Positions 1 to 9,359 of a DNA stretch of 64,000 bases are shown piece after piece. Both the position numbers and the translations under genes were made by a program. Within the stretch, counting starts at the first letter, position 1; each line of letters begins with the position of its first letter. The notes below the pieces were generated by a model that saw only the letters and a program-made list of their open reading frames with translations, ran no database searches and was not told the origin of the DNA. Source of the DNA: Aurelia coerulea (taxonomy: Eukaryota > Cnidaria > Scyphozoa > Semaeostomeae > Ulmaridae); NCBI GenBank assembly GCA_039566865.1, contig CM076951.1:16873484-16937483 (forward strand), given 5' to 3'.

Positions 1-441
1 TTGATAAAATCCGCTTTATCATAATACCAAATCCTGCGGGTGTATGGAGGTATTGCTATATTCGAAACAGATAGTTTTCCATGAACAATTTGATGATGGC
101 ACTGCTCATGTAATGATGGATGGACACCAGTCTCAAGAATAAGGTTAGGCTGATCTGTAAAAATCAAATCGATACAGGATTTTGAATTACCCATTAAGTG
201 AGTTGGTTCTGAGACCAAGGTCGCACGTAAAAGGCTAAAAAAGCTTTCCCTCAATATTTTCGATATCATTTTCCCACCATTGAGTTGATCGGCAGTTGAA
301 ATCTCCAGTAATTTTAACGCAAAACGGATTTGCATCATGCATTTTGCTTGCATGCGTGGAAACAAATACGCATTGTCTGAGATACTGATGCGATGATGAG
401 AAGCACGGGTTTTTGTTTTGAGAAGAACACTTTCTGCACAA
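1..441 (-). pseudogene. LINE endonuclease fragment, cut by the left window edge
   Basis: On the minus strand this is part of an APE-type endonuclease of a non-LTR retrotransposon, the enzyme that nicks target DNA for target-primed reverse transcription. The motif ITGDFNCRSTQWW lies near 306-270. In another frame CIDLIFTDQPNLILETG (about 178-130) is followed by HPSLHEQCHHQIVHGKL, the usual C-terminal part of this nuclease. The two parts being in different frames places a frameshift between about 180 and 240, so the copy is dead. Its reverse transcriptase would lie beyond the left edge. The RT copies at 9.4, 30 and 33.7 kb may belong to the same family, but this cannot be tested here because none of them keeps the endonuclease. 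Confidence 0.75.
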
Positions 442-449
442 TGCTCAGA

Positions 450-1069
450 GAGTAGTCTGATAAGCATTCCTTTGAAAAATAACATTTTTTAAAGAAGATT
501 TAGATTCTAGGGGTTGTAAGTGCAATTGAGTAGTCTCAAGTGGTTAAATAGATTGATTCATAGAGTTTTCAGGGACTATGATGAATTCAATAAAAGAAGT
601 TTTCATGGGAAATTGCTCTTTGAATGGAAGACTTTTTATAGTTTGTTTTTCGTTTGTGAATGACTGTCTAGATGATGAACAAGTGGGGGAATATAAAATC
701 AAGTTTTCCATTAATTTTTCCACTTAATCATGCAAGCAAAAAACCAACACAGTTTTACCAAACCCAAGGTACCTAATGCTATGGGCACATCACTCCCAGG
801 AAAAAAAAATGGACGAGATTTTATTTACTTTTGTTTCATTTTATATTTTTAACAAATGAAATTGAAGGGGCTTTTTTAAAGTCAGCCATAGGCTTGGTCT
901 GCAAAAACCTTCAATATTTTCCAGGGAGTGATACGCCCCTCGAGAAAACTAACAATTACATAACTTACTCTGCGATTTCTCCAATTAAAGTTTAAAGTTC
1001 CTCCAAATAATTGAAAAATTTCAAACCACCGTTTTGAACTTTTAGGCCCATCCGACAGTTGATGTCGAC
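450..1069. other. no recognisable gene
   Basis: AT-rich sequence. The only sizeable minus-strand frame (882-1091) has no recognisable motif and may be the decayed continuation of the BEL/Pao integrase just upstream on that strand. Confidence 0.5.
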
Positions 1070-1349
1070 AAAAATGTCGACAATAGCGCATTGATTACCT
1101 TCCTGACTGATATAATCACACGTTCTCAGACACCACCCATGTGAGATGCCCGTTGAACGAGAAATTCATGGATGTTCTTTTGATTCAACTGAAGAATTGC
1201 TTCGCTGATTTCCCTTTCTCCACTAGTAAAATTGGTGCCATTGTCAGATTGTATTATCTCTGGCTTTCCTCATCTTGCCATGAATCTTCTTAGAGCGTTA
1301 AAGAATGAGTCGGTGTCCATGCTGTGAATCACCTCAAGCCGGGACACAG
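1070..1349 (-). pseudogene. BEL/Pao integrase fragment
   Basis: Minus-strand remains of the integrase core of a BEL/Pao LTR retrotransposon. IHSMDTDSFFNALRRFMAR (about 1330-1273) is followed, after an in-frame stop at 1270, by [18 protein letters not shown] with the second catalytic Asp, and then by ASHMGG near 1135, the region that carries the third catalytic residue (Glu) in this family. Stops interrupt the frame. The fragment begins abruptly at about 1350, where it continues in frame from a hAT-type transposase. The ORF 1270-1512 is therefore a chimera of two unrelated transposons rather than a gene. Confidence 0.75.
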
Positions 1350-2480
1350 TACCATAAAAGATACGGTTGGCATCTTCCACTAATTCACAACTCCAAGACC
1401 TACCCTTGTTATCCTTTATCAACTGAAAGGAATCAATAACAGCAATGAACACCTCTATGAACACAGACGAACCATCAATCCTTTCAAACCCAGCAAGTCT
1501 GGCAAACATCAATCAATTTCTTATGATCAGCTGATGGCAAGAGATGATTAATTTTCTCAGACAGCAGTGCAAAGCACTTTGGGTGAACATTGAAAAATTC
1601 ACTAACCACACGAGCATGTCCCATCATGTTGCACGCTAACTGGATGGCACAGGCAGAGGCAACACAAAGATTCAGGATGTGGGATTTGCAATGAACATAC
1701 AAAGCTTGCGGGTACTGGCGCTGTATTAAAGTGAAAGCCCTGTTGCATTTGCCAGCCATATTGCCTGCACCATCGTATCCTTGTTCACGGCAATAACTGA
1801 GATCAAGGCCTAAATCTTTGATGCATCTCATAATCATATCCGCAATTTCCCTTCCTGTTAAGCCTTCGTTGCAATAAAAAAACCCAGGAAAAGCCTCGTG
1901 TATCATTGCTAATTCATCAACAAAGCGAAGCACGATTGCCATTTGGTCTAAATTGCTGATGTCATTTCCACTGGAATGGAGAAATACTTTGCTTCCTTCA
2001 GCTTATTTAGGATTTTCTCCATTATCATTAGACCACATCTTCCAATTATTTCATTCTGAGTGGTCTTTGACCGGTAGGTTGCAGATCGCTGGGCATTTTT
2101 GATGTGTTCTTCAAACAATTGATTATTTCCGCACTTAACAAGGTAGCTCAAGATTGCCTGAAGGCTGCCACAGTTGTTGGCAGGATCATCAAAATACTTT
2201 GAGTCATCACAATGGCCTCTAAGAGCAATGTTTTGTCTTCCACATAACATGATAGCCTCCACAATTGGCACTAACGTTGCTCTGTTCACCCCAACCTGTC
2301 TTGAAACAACTGAATCGAGTTGAACATCTACAGACTTTGATTTATCCGAAACAAAAGCACAAAACTGAGCTGACCTCAGAGTGGCTGTTTCATGAACCTG
2401 GGACTTTGTTGCATGGTCATTCAATCGTTGAAGAGCCTTTTACCAGTCAGTTAGGGGAGTTTGAAGAGGTGGGAAAGCTT
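1350..2480 (-). pseudogene. hAT-type transposase relative (ZMYM1/DUF4371-like), broken
   Basis: Minus-strand protein remnant of the DUF4371 class of domesticated or mobile hAT transposases. In order: ALQRLNDHATKSQVHETA (end of the TTF-type zinc-finger region, about 2440-2390), DVQLDSVVSRQVGVNRATL, CGRQNIALRGH near 2230, KTTQNEIIGRCG near 2060, then MAIVLRFVDEL from 1942, the YDGAGNMAGK block near 1770-1740 and HILNLCVASA near 1670. The C-terminal part (FERIDGSSVFIEVFIAVIDS) is in the 1512-1270 frame. Visible damage: a TAA just upstream of ALQRL, a frameshift at about 1945 and another at about 1490. The hAT dimerisation end is missing, replaced at about 1350 by BEL/Pao sequence. Confidence 0.8.
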
Positions 2481-2484
2481 TGAA

Positions 2485-2870
2485 GCATTATGTGTGCTGT
2501 ATAAATGTGTGTTTAAAGGTCAGGAAGCAATGAATACAATTCCATACGTTTTCCGTTTTATATATAACCGAACATAACATCAAATTCTAATCATGTCACC
2601 ATCTTCAACTTACAACCTACTTCTACCAAAACTCAGGTTCATGTGTCTAAGTGGGAGGCATGGCTGGCATGTGACCGGCCGTGGAGGGGACTCAGCCCAC
2701 CCAATTCCATAGGGGAACCATATTTTTTCAACACACTCCCTCAGTTTTGTATCGCTCGTGATCAAAACTACAATATTAAAATATCTAAAGCAAATTACAG
2801 TTCTCAGGGTTATACGTCAATAAAATAAAATGTCCATTGAGCTGCGAGTACTACTACTTAACTACATTAT
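2485..2870. other. no recognisable gene
   Basis: No convincing coding potential on either strand and no repeats that pair within the window. Confidence 0.5.
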
Positions 2871-4620
2871 CTACTTAACTACATTTCTCCTTGCGGCTCG
2901 CCACGCTGGAACGTACTGCGATTGCTGCTGCGCTGACTGCTGCGCTGACTGCTGCACTGACTGCTGCAGTGGCTGCTGCGGTGGCTGCTGCAGTGGTGCT
3001 TGCTTCGCAGGCTGCTGCTGCTGCCTTTCTTGCTGTGCAGGCATATTTCTAATTTCTAATGGTATCAAGTGTTTCAGAGATCTATTGAATACCTTCTTAC
3101 ACCTGCTACCTGTACCCTTGTAGATTGAACTGTTCCATATCTGTACCAGTCAGAAGCTTTACAACTTTGCACAATTTCCAAAAGGATCTTTAAACCTGCT
3201 CGTTCCTAAGAATAACAATATCATTAACTTTGATCACAGGTTCGTTAGCGTTGTCTTTTGGCTTGTAGGCCTCTAAAAGGCCTAGCAAATACTTTTTTGT
3301 CCAACTCGTTGTAAATTGTGTCAATAATCGGTGGTTGTATCTTGCACGTTTTGATAAACTTTCGTACCTGTTGACGATACGAGATCAGCATCATTTGGTA
3401 AGCGATCTAAATTTCTACCGTTGATTAAATGTGACGGTGTCAACGCATAAGAGATCCCTTCACTGTCATCGTATACATAAGTTAGAGGACGAGAGTTAAT
3501 GTTGCTTTCGATTTCAACTGTTAGTACTTATTTCAACAATGCTCGACCTATAATTTTAAGGAGACAACGTTTCGTACTTCAAACTAACCTTTCCCAATAC
3601 CCACCTTGAAATGGAGCAAGCTCTACAATGAATCTCCACTTTACACCTTTTAACGTGAGATACTCCTGGCGAACACAATAATTTCTTGATTTCTTTCGAG
3701 ACTGATTTAAAGGTTTTTGCGTTATCGCTAATAATCGTAGCAGGTAAGCCCCTACGTGCACAAAAACGACGGAATGCACGTATAAACGCTTCAACAGTTA
3801 GATTCTCTACTAACTCTAAATGTACCCCTCGTGTAGAGGCACACGTGAATAAACAAACATAGCATTTTGATGTGTCCTGGTCTACCGGTTGTGTCTTGTC
3901 TGTCAGAGGACCTTTAAAATCTACCCCTACATGAGAGAATGGTGGACTCTCGTTGACTCTGAATTCTCGCAAATCTGGACAAAATGTGTAATTGGACGGC
4001 AACCCTTCCAGTTTTCTGCATAAAATACACCGGCCAATGATATACTTTACCTGCTCTCTCCCCCGCAACACCCAATATTTCTGACGGAGTAAATTTAGTG
4101 TTTCTCTTGTACCATTGTGAAACACCTTTTCATGACAGTCCAAAATGACAAGTACAGAGTATCCACTTTTTGCTGGCAACAGTATCTGTTTCTTACTGGA
4201 ATCTGGGATTGAGGCCTTTCCAACACGAGTTCTGCAGCGTAGGATTCCATCGTTGTCTAAATAAAGGTTAAACGGATTTACATATAACGGGAATTTGATA
4301 TGTTTCTTACCTGCTGGACTTGTCAAAAGATAACTAATTTCATTTGGAAAGAACTCACCTTGAATTGATCTTACCAGTATGATTTCTACGGTGTTTATTT
4401 CTGTAACACTTACCTTTTTCTCTTTGTTTAATTCCTCTTTGTTTACAGACCCTTTTAAATTTGAAACGAATCTAACAACCCATGCCATCGTTCTCAACAA
4501 CTTACCTTTGTCACTGAAACGCTCTAACTCAACAACTTTCTTAATGTGAGGCTGTGAGCCTCTTCCCGAAGTGACCATTGCATGGTTAATATTTGGCTCT
4601 GTCTTCAATTTCACCTTCAT
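2871..4620 (-). pseudogene. BEL/Pao polyprotein C-terminal half: integrase plus Gln-rich tail
   Basis: Minus-strand end of a BEL/Pao Pol polyprotein, the integrase that inserts retrotransposon cDNA. From 4620 it reads a connector (KLLRTMAWVVRFVSNLK), an HHCC-type zinc-binding part (HEKVFHNGTRETLNLLR, then CILC), and the core with HVGVDFKGPL and ATIISDNAKTF carrying the first two catalytic Asp. The segment with the third acidic residue (RFIVELAPFQGGYWERL) is in another frame, so there is a frameshift near 3655. It resumes as YDDSEGISYALTP around 3480-3440 and NGRNLDRLPND near 3415. The end, HLIPLEIRNM followed by about 55 residues of Gln-rich repeat, stops at 2871. The Cys-rich plus-strand frame 2830-3123 is the antisense of this Gln-coding repeat. 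Protease and RT are missing. Confidence 0.82.
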
Positions 4621-4692
4621 AGCGACCTAAATTGACTAATTTTGACAACCACAATGCACCTAGCAGTTCCAAGCGAGGAATACTTGACGCAA

Positions 4693-4845
4693 TTAATACT
4701 TACCTCAGGAAAATGGGCTATCAGTGCATCAGCCTCTCTCTCACCACAGGTTAATCTGACTGCGGAGGAGAGTGCACCAGGCCCTTTTGCCTGAACAGCG
4801 GTAGTTTTTACGGTCGGTGATAGACATGGAATAACAAATTCCGGC
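4693..4845 (-). repeat. 153-bp direct repeat, copy 1 (exon-like on minus strand)
   Basis: Nearly identical to 5297-5449 (one mismatch seen), offset by 604 bp. On the minus strand it stays open as AVQAKGPGALSSAVRLTCG and then EADALIAHFPEV, and ends at CCTGAG followed by GTAAGTATTA, a strong splice-donor match. No known domain recognised. Confidence 0.8.
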
Positions 4846-5296
4846 TAATGCACCTGTCAGGAAGTCTGACTGGACAACCGAAAAACTAAAAAGGTAACCC
4901 AAAAAACGATAAAGTCAATAACACAAATATAAGAAGGGACAGGGAGGGTGGGAGAATTTCGTCGTGAAGTCTTCATTTCATTTTAGAGAATGAGGTCGGT
5001 TGAAATAACTCCAGAGTTTATAGCTCGACAGATAAGACATCAGATAAGGCCGAGACATCGCATATTGTCCTTGGGCGGTCCGATGAGTCGCCTAGTGATT
5101 AATGCAACCTGTTTTGTTGATTTGATGATTCATCCTTCCCAACTAATGAGACAGCTCTGGCATTTATCCCAGTCAGCGGAACAGTTCCACGCCCCAGCCA
5201 AAACACGGACCAAGGAACCAGGATCCAAGCCAAGGACAACCCCGCAAACCTCCCGAGGACGTATTAACCGGGCTTAAATTGGATTTCAAACCCCAT

Positions 5297-5449
5297 TTAA
5301 TACTTACCTCAGGAAAATGGGCTATCAGTGCATCAGCCTCTCTCGCACCACAGGTTAATCTGACTGCGGAGGAGAGTGCACCAGGCCCTTTTGCCTGAAC
5401 AGCGGTAGTTTTTACGGTCGGTGATAGACATGGAATAACAAATTCCGGC
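5297..5449 (-). repeat. 153-bp direct repeat, copy 2 (exon-like on minus strand)
   Basis: Second copy of the 4693-4845 segment, in the same orientation and with the same open frame and donor-like end. The 450 bp between the copies shows no recognisable gene. Confidence 0.8.
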
Positions 5450-5514
5450 CACAAGAGCACGCAGTGCTCCACCCAATCACCAACTGTAAAAGACTTGGAA
5501 CAAAAACGTATAAA

Positions 5515-6132
5515 GCCTGCGATAAGGCATTAAAAAGCAAGCCTACGATAAGGCATCATCCATATACAAAAAAGACAGGATGTCAAGGCACGCGCCCGCG
5601 TGTATGACCCCTAAAAGGTAAACAAAACGAAAAGTGGCGGCCAGGCTTAAGGCCTAACTGTCACCAAAGATGCAGCTGGTGCTTAAGCACCCGGCGGTGC
5701 CCAAGCACCCGACAAGGCCTTTCGGCCAAACAGCTGATGCAACGTGCATCCGACACGCCCTGTATTAGGGCACACAGCATTGAAACGATCCTGTATCGTG
5801 CACGACATTGACACTGCACAGACGATAACACAAATTACACTGTGTACAATACAGTAACATGACAACGATAATCGATTTGCATTGGGCTGATGGCACGGCC
5901 ATCCGGGCACACCATTGCATCACATCCACATCACGCGGCTCCTCGACTGCAGCTTAGTTTATACCAGAGCTTCCAACATGACAGTCTTTTTCTTGGTTTC
6001 ATTGCGTTCCATTCCTACAAAATAAAAGGTTGTGTGCCGACTAGGCTTACGGCCCAGCCGTCACGAGGCATGCTTTTGGTGCAGTGCACCCAACTGGCCC
6101 GATGGCCCAGCTAAACTGATGCAATTTGCATC
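5515..6132. repeat. cluster of short GC-rich hairpins in two diverged blocks
   Basis: A chain of small inverted repeats. Examples: 5589-5602 CACGCG-CC-CGCGTG; 5678-5691 GGTGCTT/AAGCACC; 5696-5709 GGTGC-CCAA-GCACC; 5716-5727 GGCC-TTTC-GGCC; 5736-5750 GATGCA-ACG-TGCATC; 5757-5771 GCCCT-GTATT-AGGGC; 5796-5805 TCGTG/CACGA; 5889-5903 GATGGC-ACG-GCCATC. A second block at about 6038-6132 repeats the order with changed loops: 6078-6090 GGTGCA-G-TGCACC; 6096-6108 GGCCC-GAT-GGCCC; 6118-6132 GATGCA-ATT-TGCATC. Stems are kept while loops differ. No protein frame is convincing. Confidence 0.7.
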
Positions 6133-6479
6133 CAACACGCCGTGCATAATCGTAAGCAGCTGATATCACTTGGGCATCGGCCCTATCTATGGCAATAGCT
6201 ACATTGATTTAACTCAAGTAGGCAAAACACACTCTACGATATACGATATCGCAGGGCGCAGCACTAACAACATATTGCTTTCGTTGGCTTTTCACACCTA
6301 CACCATGGCATCTTACGAGCCTGGGCTAAATTTACTAAAGGCTGAAGGCTACCTGACTGCCTTCTCGTGCACGATCCTCCTAGGCTTTACCATTAAAATT
6401 GAATATATATGCTGTTTTTCACCAGTTCGATAGGGCAACTCTCGCTAGATTGACAAGCTTACACAAAATGCTTCATAAC
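6133..6479. other. no recognisable gene
   Basis: No supported coding sequence. Most likely an unclassified repeat remnant adjoining the hairpin cluster. Confidence 0.4.
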
Positions 6480-7236
6480 AATAAGCACAGATATGAGTAT
6501 GATATACTGAGCACGAGATGCAAAAGGCAAAGATACATATAGGCACAACCCACTCCTCTGTATCATCGCGTGCTACATCTAGCTTTTGATTTGCAAAGGT
6601 TATCGTTCATTCAGTTATCTTTTCCAAAAGTTCTTCAGTAAAATACAGCTGAAAAAAGTCAAGGGCTTTCAGTTCAGCTTGTAAATCAACTTGAGGGCCG
6701 GGCCTGTTAGCAGGATTTCGATTTTGATCAGCTGATTTTTTTGGTTGGCCTAAAACAACCCACTCCACTTCATGGGGCATTTCAAACCGAAAACCAGCAA
6801 ACTCCTCCTCTTCTTCATCCGAATTCTCGCCAAAAACATCAAAGAAATCTCTTGCAAACTCATTTGTGAATCCTCCAACTGCAATGTTGAAAGCTGCGCT
6901 TTCATCAGAGTCAAAATCATCGGAATCAAATGATGACTCGAGGGCGGCCATGATGCGATCGTATGATGTTGACGGTTGGGCAATACACATAATTTCAAAT
7001 ATCAATAAACAAAAACTTTCCATTATGATCCATTACAAAAGGCCATTCAATTGCAAGTTCAACCCTTTGTCTTTCCTTTGATGTACAACAATTGTAGTTA
7101 TGGTAACTATATCACATGATTTCAGATTTTTGAAATTACATAAGGCGTTCACGTGGCTGAAGCAACAAAAACGGTTTAGTGTTTCCACAGGTGAACAGGG
7201 GTCAAACCGCTATTGCGGTTCTTGGCAAGGAAAGGG
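6480..7236 (-). pseudogene. piggyBac-type element, 5' end and transposase N-terminus
   Basis: Minus-strand start of a piggyBac-type (PGBD-like) DNA transposon. The reading frame contains an acidic N-terminus (SSFDSDDFDSDESAAFN, then DEEEEEFAGFRFEMPHEVEW) and ends with LDFFQLYFTEELLEKITE, which fits the conserved start of the DDE_Tnp_1_7 domain. A stop at about 6607 interrupts it, and coding-like sequence (ITFANQKLDVARDDTEEW) continues to about 6500. The catalytic core is missing. On the minus strand the element begins with CCCTTTCCTTGCC directly after a TTAA at 7240-7237, the expected piggyBac target site, and that TTAA lies inside a BEL/Pao gag fragment. Confidence 0.72.
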
Positions 7237-7612
7237 TTAAAATCTTCCCTCTCATTTTTTGAGCTTCAATTTCTTTTCGAATGATTTCCATCACATCATT
7301 AATTCTCCGAATGTCCTCCTCAGTTTTTTGTGATACTTCGAGTGCAATGTCACTCGGCAATCTTGTCATGATTACGGGGATCATGAGGGCTCTGTAGTGT
7401 TCTGAAGAAATTCCTAAGGCATGTAGTCCGCGAACTTGAACATTGATCTTGTTATACAAATTTCGAAGTTGCGACATTGATCCGGGGTTGCATTCAAGAT
7501 GCAGAGGTGCCTTCATATGCGCATTGATAATAGACTGCGACTTCCCAAAGCGAGTTTGCAATGTTTTGATTGCGTGTGCATAATTTTCTTCTGTCAGTTC
7601 CATACCTTCCAC
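7237..7612 (-). pseudogene. BEL/Pao gag (DUF1759-like) fragment
   Basis: Minus-strand Gag-like sequence of a BEL/Pao retrotransposon: MELTEENYAHAIKTLQTRFG, then LRNLYNKINVQVRGLHALG and ALMIPVIMTRLPSDIALEV. This follows the order of the DUF1759 domain, part of the capsid precursor that packages the RNA. No start codon belongs to it: at about 7613 it abuts RNase H sequence of the 8515-7620 fragment. The downstream end is cut at TTAA (7237-7240) by a piggyBac-type element. Confidence 0.78.
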
Positions 7613-7615
7613 GAC

Positions 7616-8515
7616 TTGATAGGGTCACTCTTCTCATGAATTCTGGGCCTCTAATCCATCTAGCACCATTGATTAGTTGAGCAGCTGAAAGCCCTCTTGA
7701 AGAATCCTCTGCTAGATTCAACGACGTTTCCACATAGAGCCACTGGTTTGAATTCGTGCCATCATGGATAACTGCAAGCCTGTTTGCCACAAATGTTCAA
7801 AACCTCTTGTTTTCGTTCTTGATGTACTTCAACATTGAAATACTGACTGTCCAAAAATATGATCTACCAATAGGAATGTCAAGCTCTCTTCTTACCATTT
7901 TGTCAAGCTTCACAGCAACTGTAGCGGCAGTAAGTTCCAATCTTGGAATTGTCACAGGTTTGATCGGATCGGTGTTAGTCTTGACAGTATGAATGAGCAG
8001 TGGATGTTTCCCTTCTTGTTCACTGCACCATAGCCAACCTCAGATGCATCGTAAAAATTATGGAGCTCCGTAGGAATGACATCTGCAAAGCTCTCAGGCT
8101 TGATACACCTCTCAATTGAAAGTTGCTCTATTATTGGTATTTCTTTCAACCACTTCTTCCAGTCTATAAGTTCTTCTGCAGGTATGTTCTCATCCCATCC
8201 AAGTTTCTTGCGACACAAGTTCTGCAGCATCATCTTTGCTCGTAGAATCAGAGGAGACACACAGCCAAGAGGGTCATAAATCGACGAGATTATACCTAGC
8301 ATACTTCTTCTTGTGGATGGCTTGTTCTTAATGATGATGTTGTACAGGAATTTATCAGCCTCGACATCCCATTGCATACCCAAAGCTCTTTCTACAGGCA
8401 GTGTCTCAGTCTCAAAATTCAACTGTTCTACCATTTTGCAGTTATGTTTGAAATACAGCAGAACAATATGTACTTCTGATTTTTTAGCTGTGATTAGGAT
8501 GAACTTGACTGACAA
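7616..8515 (-). pseudogene. BEL/Pao reverse transcriptase end and RNase H
   Basis: Minus-strand Pol segment of a BEL/Pao retrotransposon. LPVERALGMQWDVEADKF, TRRSMLGIISSIYDPLG and LILRAKMMLQNLCRKKLGWD are the RT thumb/connection, and TELHNFYDASEVGYGAV carries the first RNase H Asp. A frameshift falls around 7955-7990. The RNase H end resumes with VANRLAVIHDG and WLYVETSLNLAEDSSRGLS, and stops at GPEF near 7620. It is followed in the same orientation by a gag fragment, the reverse of the normal gag-pol order, so this is a rearranged or chimeric copy. The RT palm with its catalytic YxDD is not present. Confidence 0.8.
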
Positions 8516-8644
8516 TCCTCTAAGATGATAATTAACATAACTAAGGTTTTATTCGAGATAACAATAGTTCTATGTTATTGCATAATCCTCTCTTTCCTAG
8601 AACGCCTATGTTATGATAAATAATTCCCCTACATCAAAATCATA

Positions 8645-9228
8645 CCGGGTGAGTAAAAAAAAACGTGGGGTGTTTGGCAGACTGTGACATTGCTTGTAGC
8701 CACCCGATCGTCGTGAAATAAATTTGTCCATGCAGCAAAAGGTCTAACTTAGATTATAAGCCTTACCCCATTAAAATCGGTCACTTGGTGCATTAGTTAA
8801 AACGTATTTTTTTTGTAAGGCCTTGTATGGGAGTCTTGCAAACTGATGGAATCTTTACCCAGCAAGGCCATTCAGCATTTTAGCCTTGCCAAAGTTACAG
8901 ATACACGTGGTATTATCAGAGGAGAATGAAATAGTTAGGAAATAGTGTTTTCTCTCCTGATAATACCACATGTATCTGTAAGTTTGGTAAGGCTAAAATG
9001 CTGAAGGGCCTTGGCTAAAGATTCCATCAGTTTGCAAGACTCCCATACAAGGCCTTACAAAGAAAATACGTTTTAACTAATACACCAAGTGACCGATTTT
9101 AATGAGGTTAGTCTTATAATCTAAGTTAGACCTTTTGCTGCATGGACAAATTTATTTCACGACGATCGGGTGGCTACAAGCAATGTCACAGTCTGCCAAA
9201 CACCCCACGTTTTTTTTGACTCACCCGG
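8645..9228. mobile_element. Tc1/mariner-type foldback MITE (CCGGGTGAGT ends, TA TSD)
   Basis: A 584-bp palindromic element. It begins CCGGGTGAGTAAAA after TA (8643-8644) and ends TTTTGACTCACCCGG before TA (9229-9230). Each arm is about 280 bp and pairs along almost its whole length around a short centre near 8930-8956. TA duplication and matching ends support a non-autonomous Tc1/mariner-type element. It has no coding sequence. Confidence 0.85.
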
Positions 9229-9359
9229 TACATCAATGTGTTCCACTTTTAAAGTTTTCCAATCATATATATTAATCTTATAATGCCAAAACTGGTACAA
9301 TCCAAATTTGAATTAAGCTCTTTTTGTGTGAAAATTGTAAATCTTGCAATAATATAGAG

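Noticed and set aside
2830..3123. Cys-rich plus-strand frame (metallothionein-like appearance)
   Set aside because: It is the antisense of the Gln-rich tail-coding trinucleotide tract of the BEL/Pao polyprotein.
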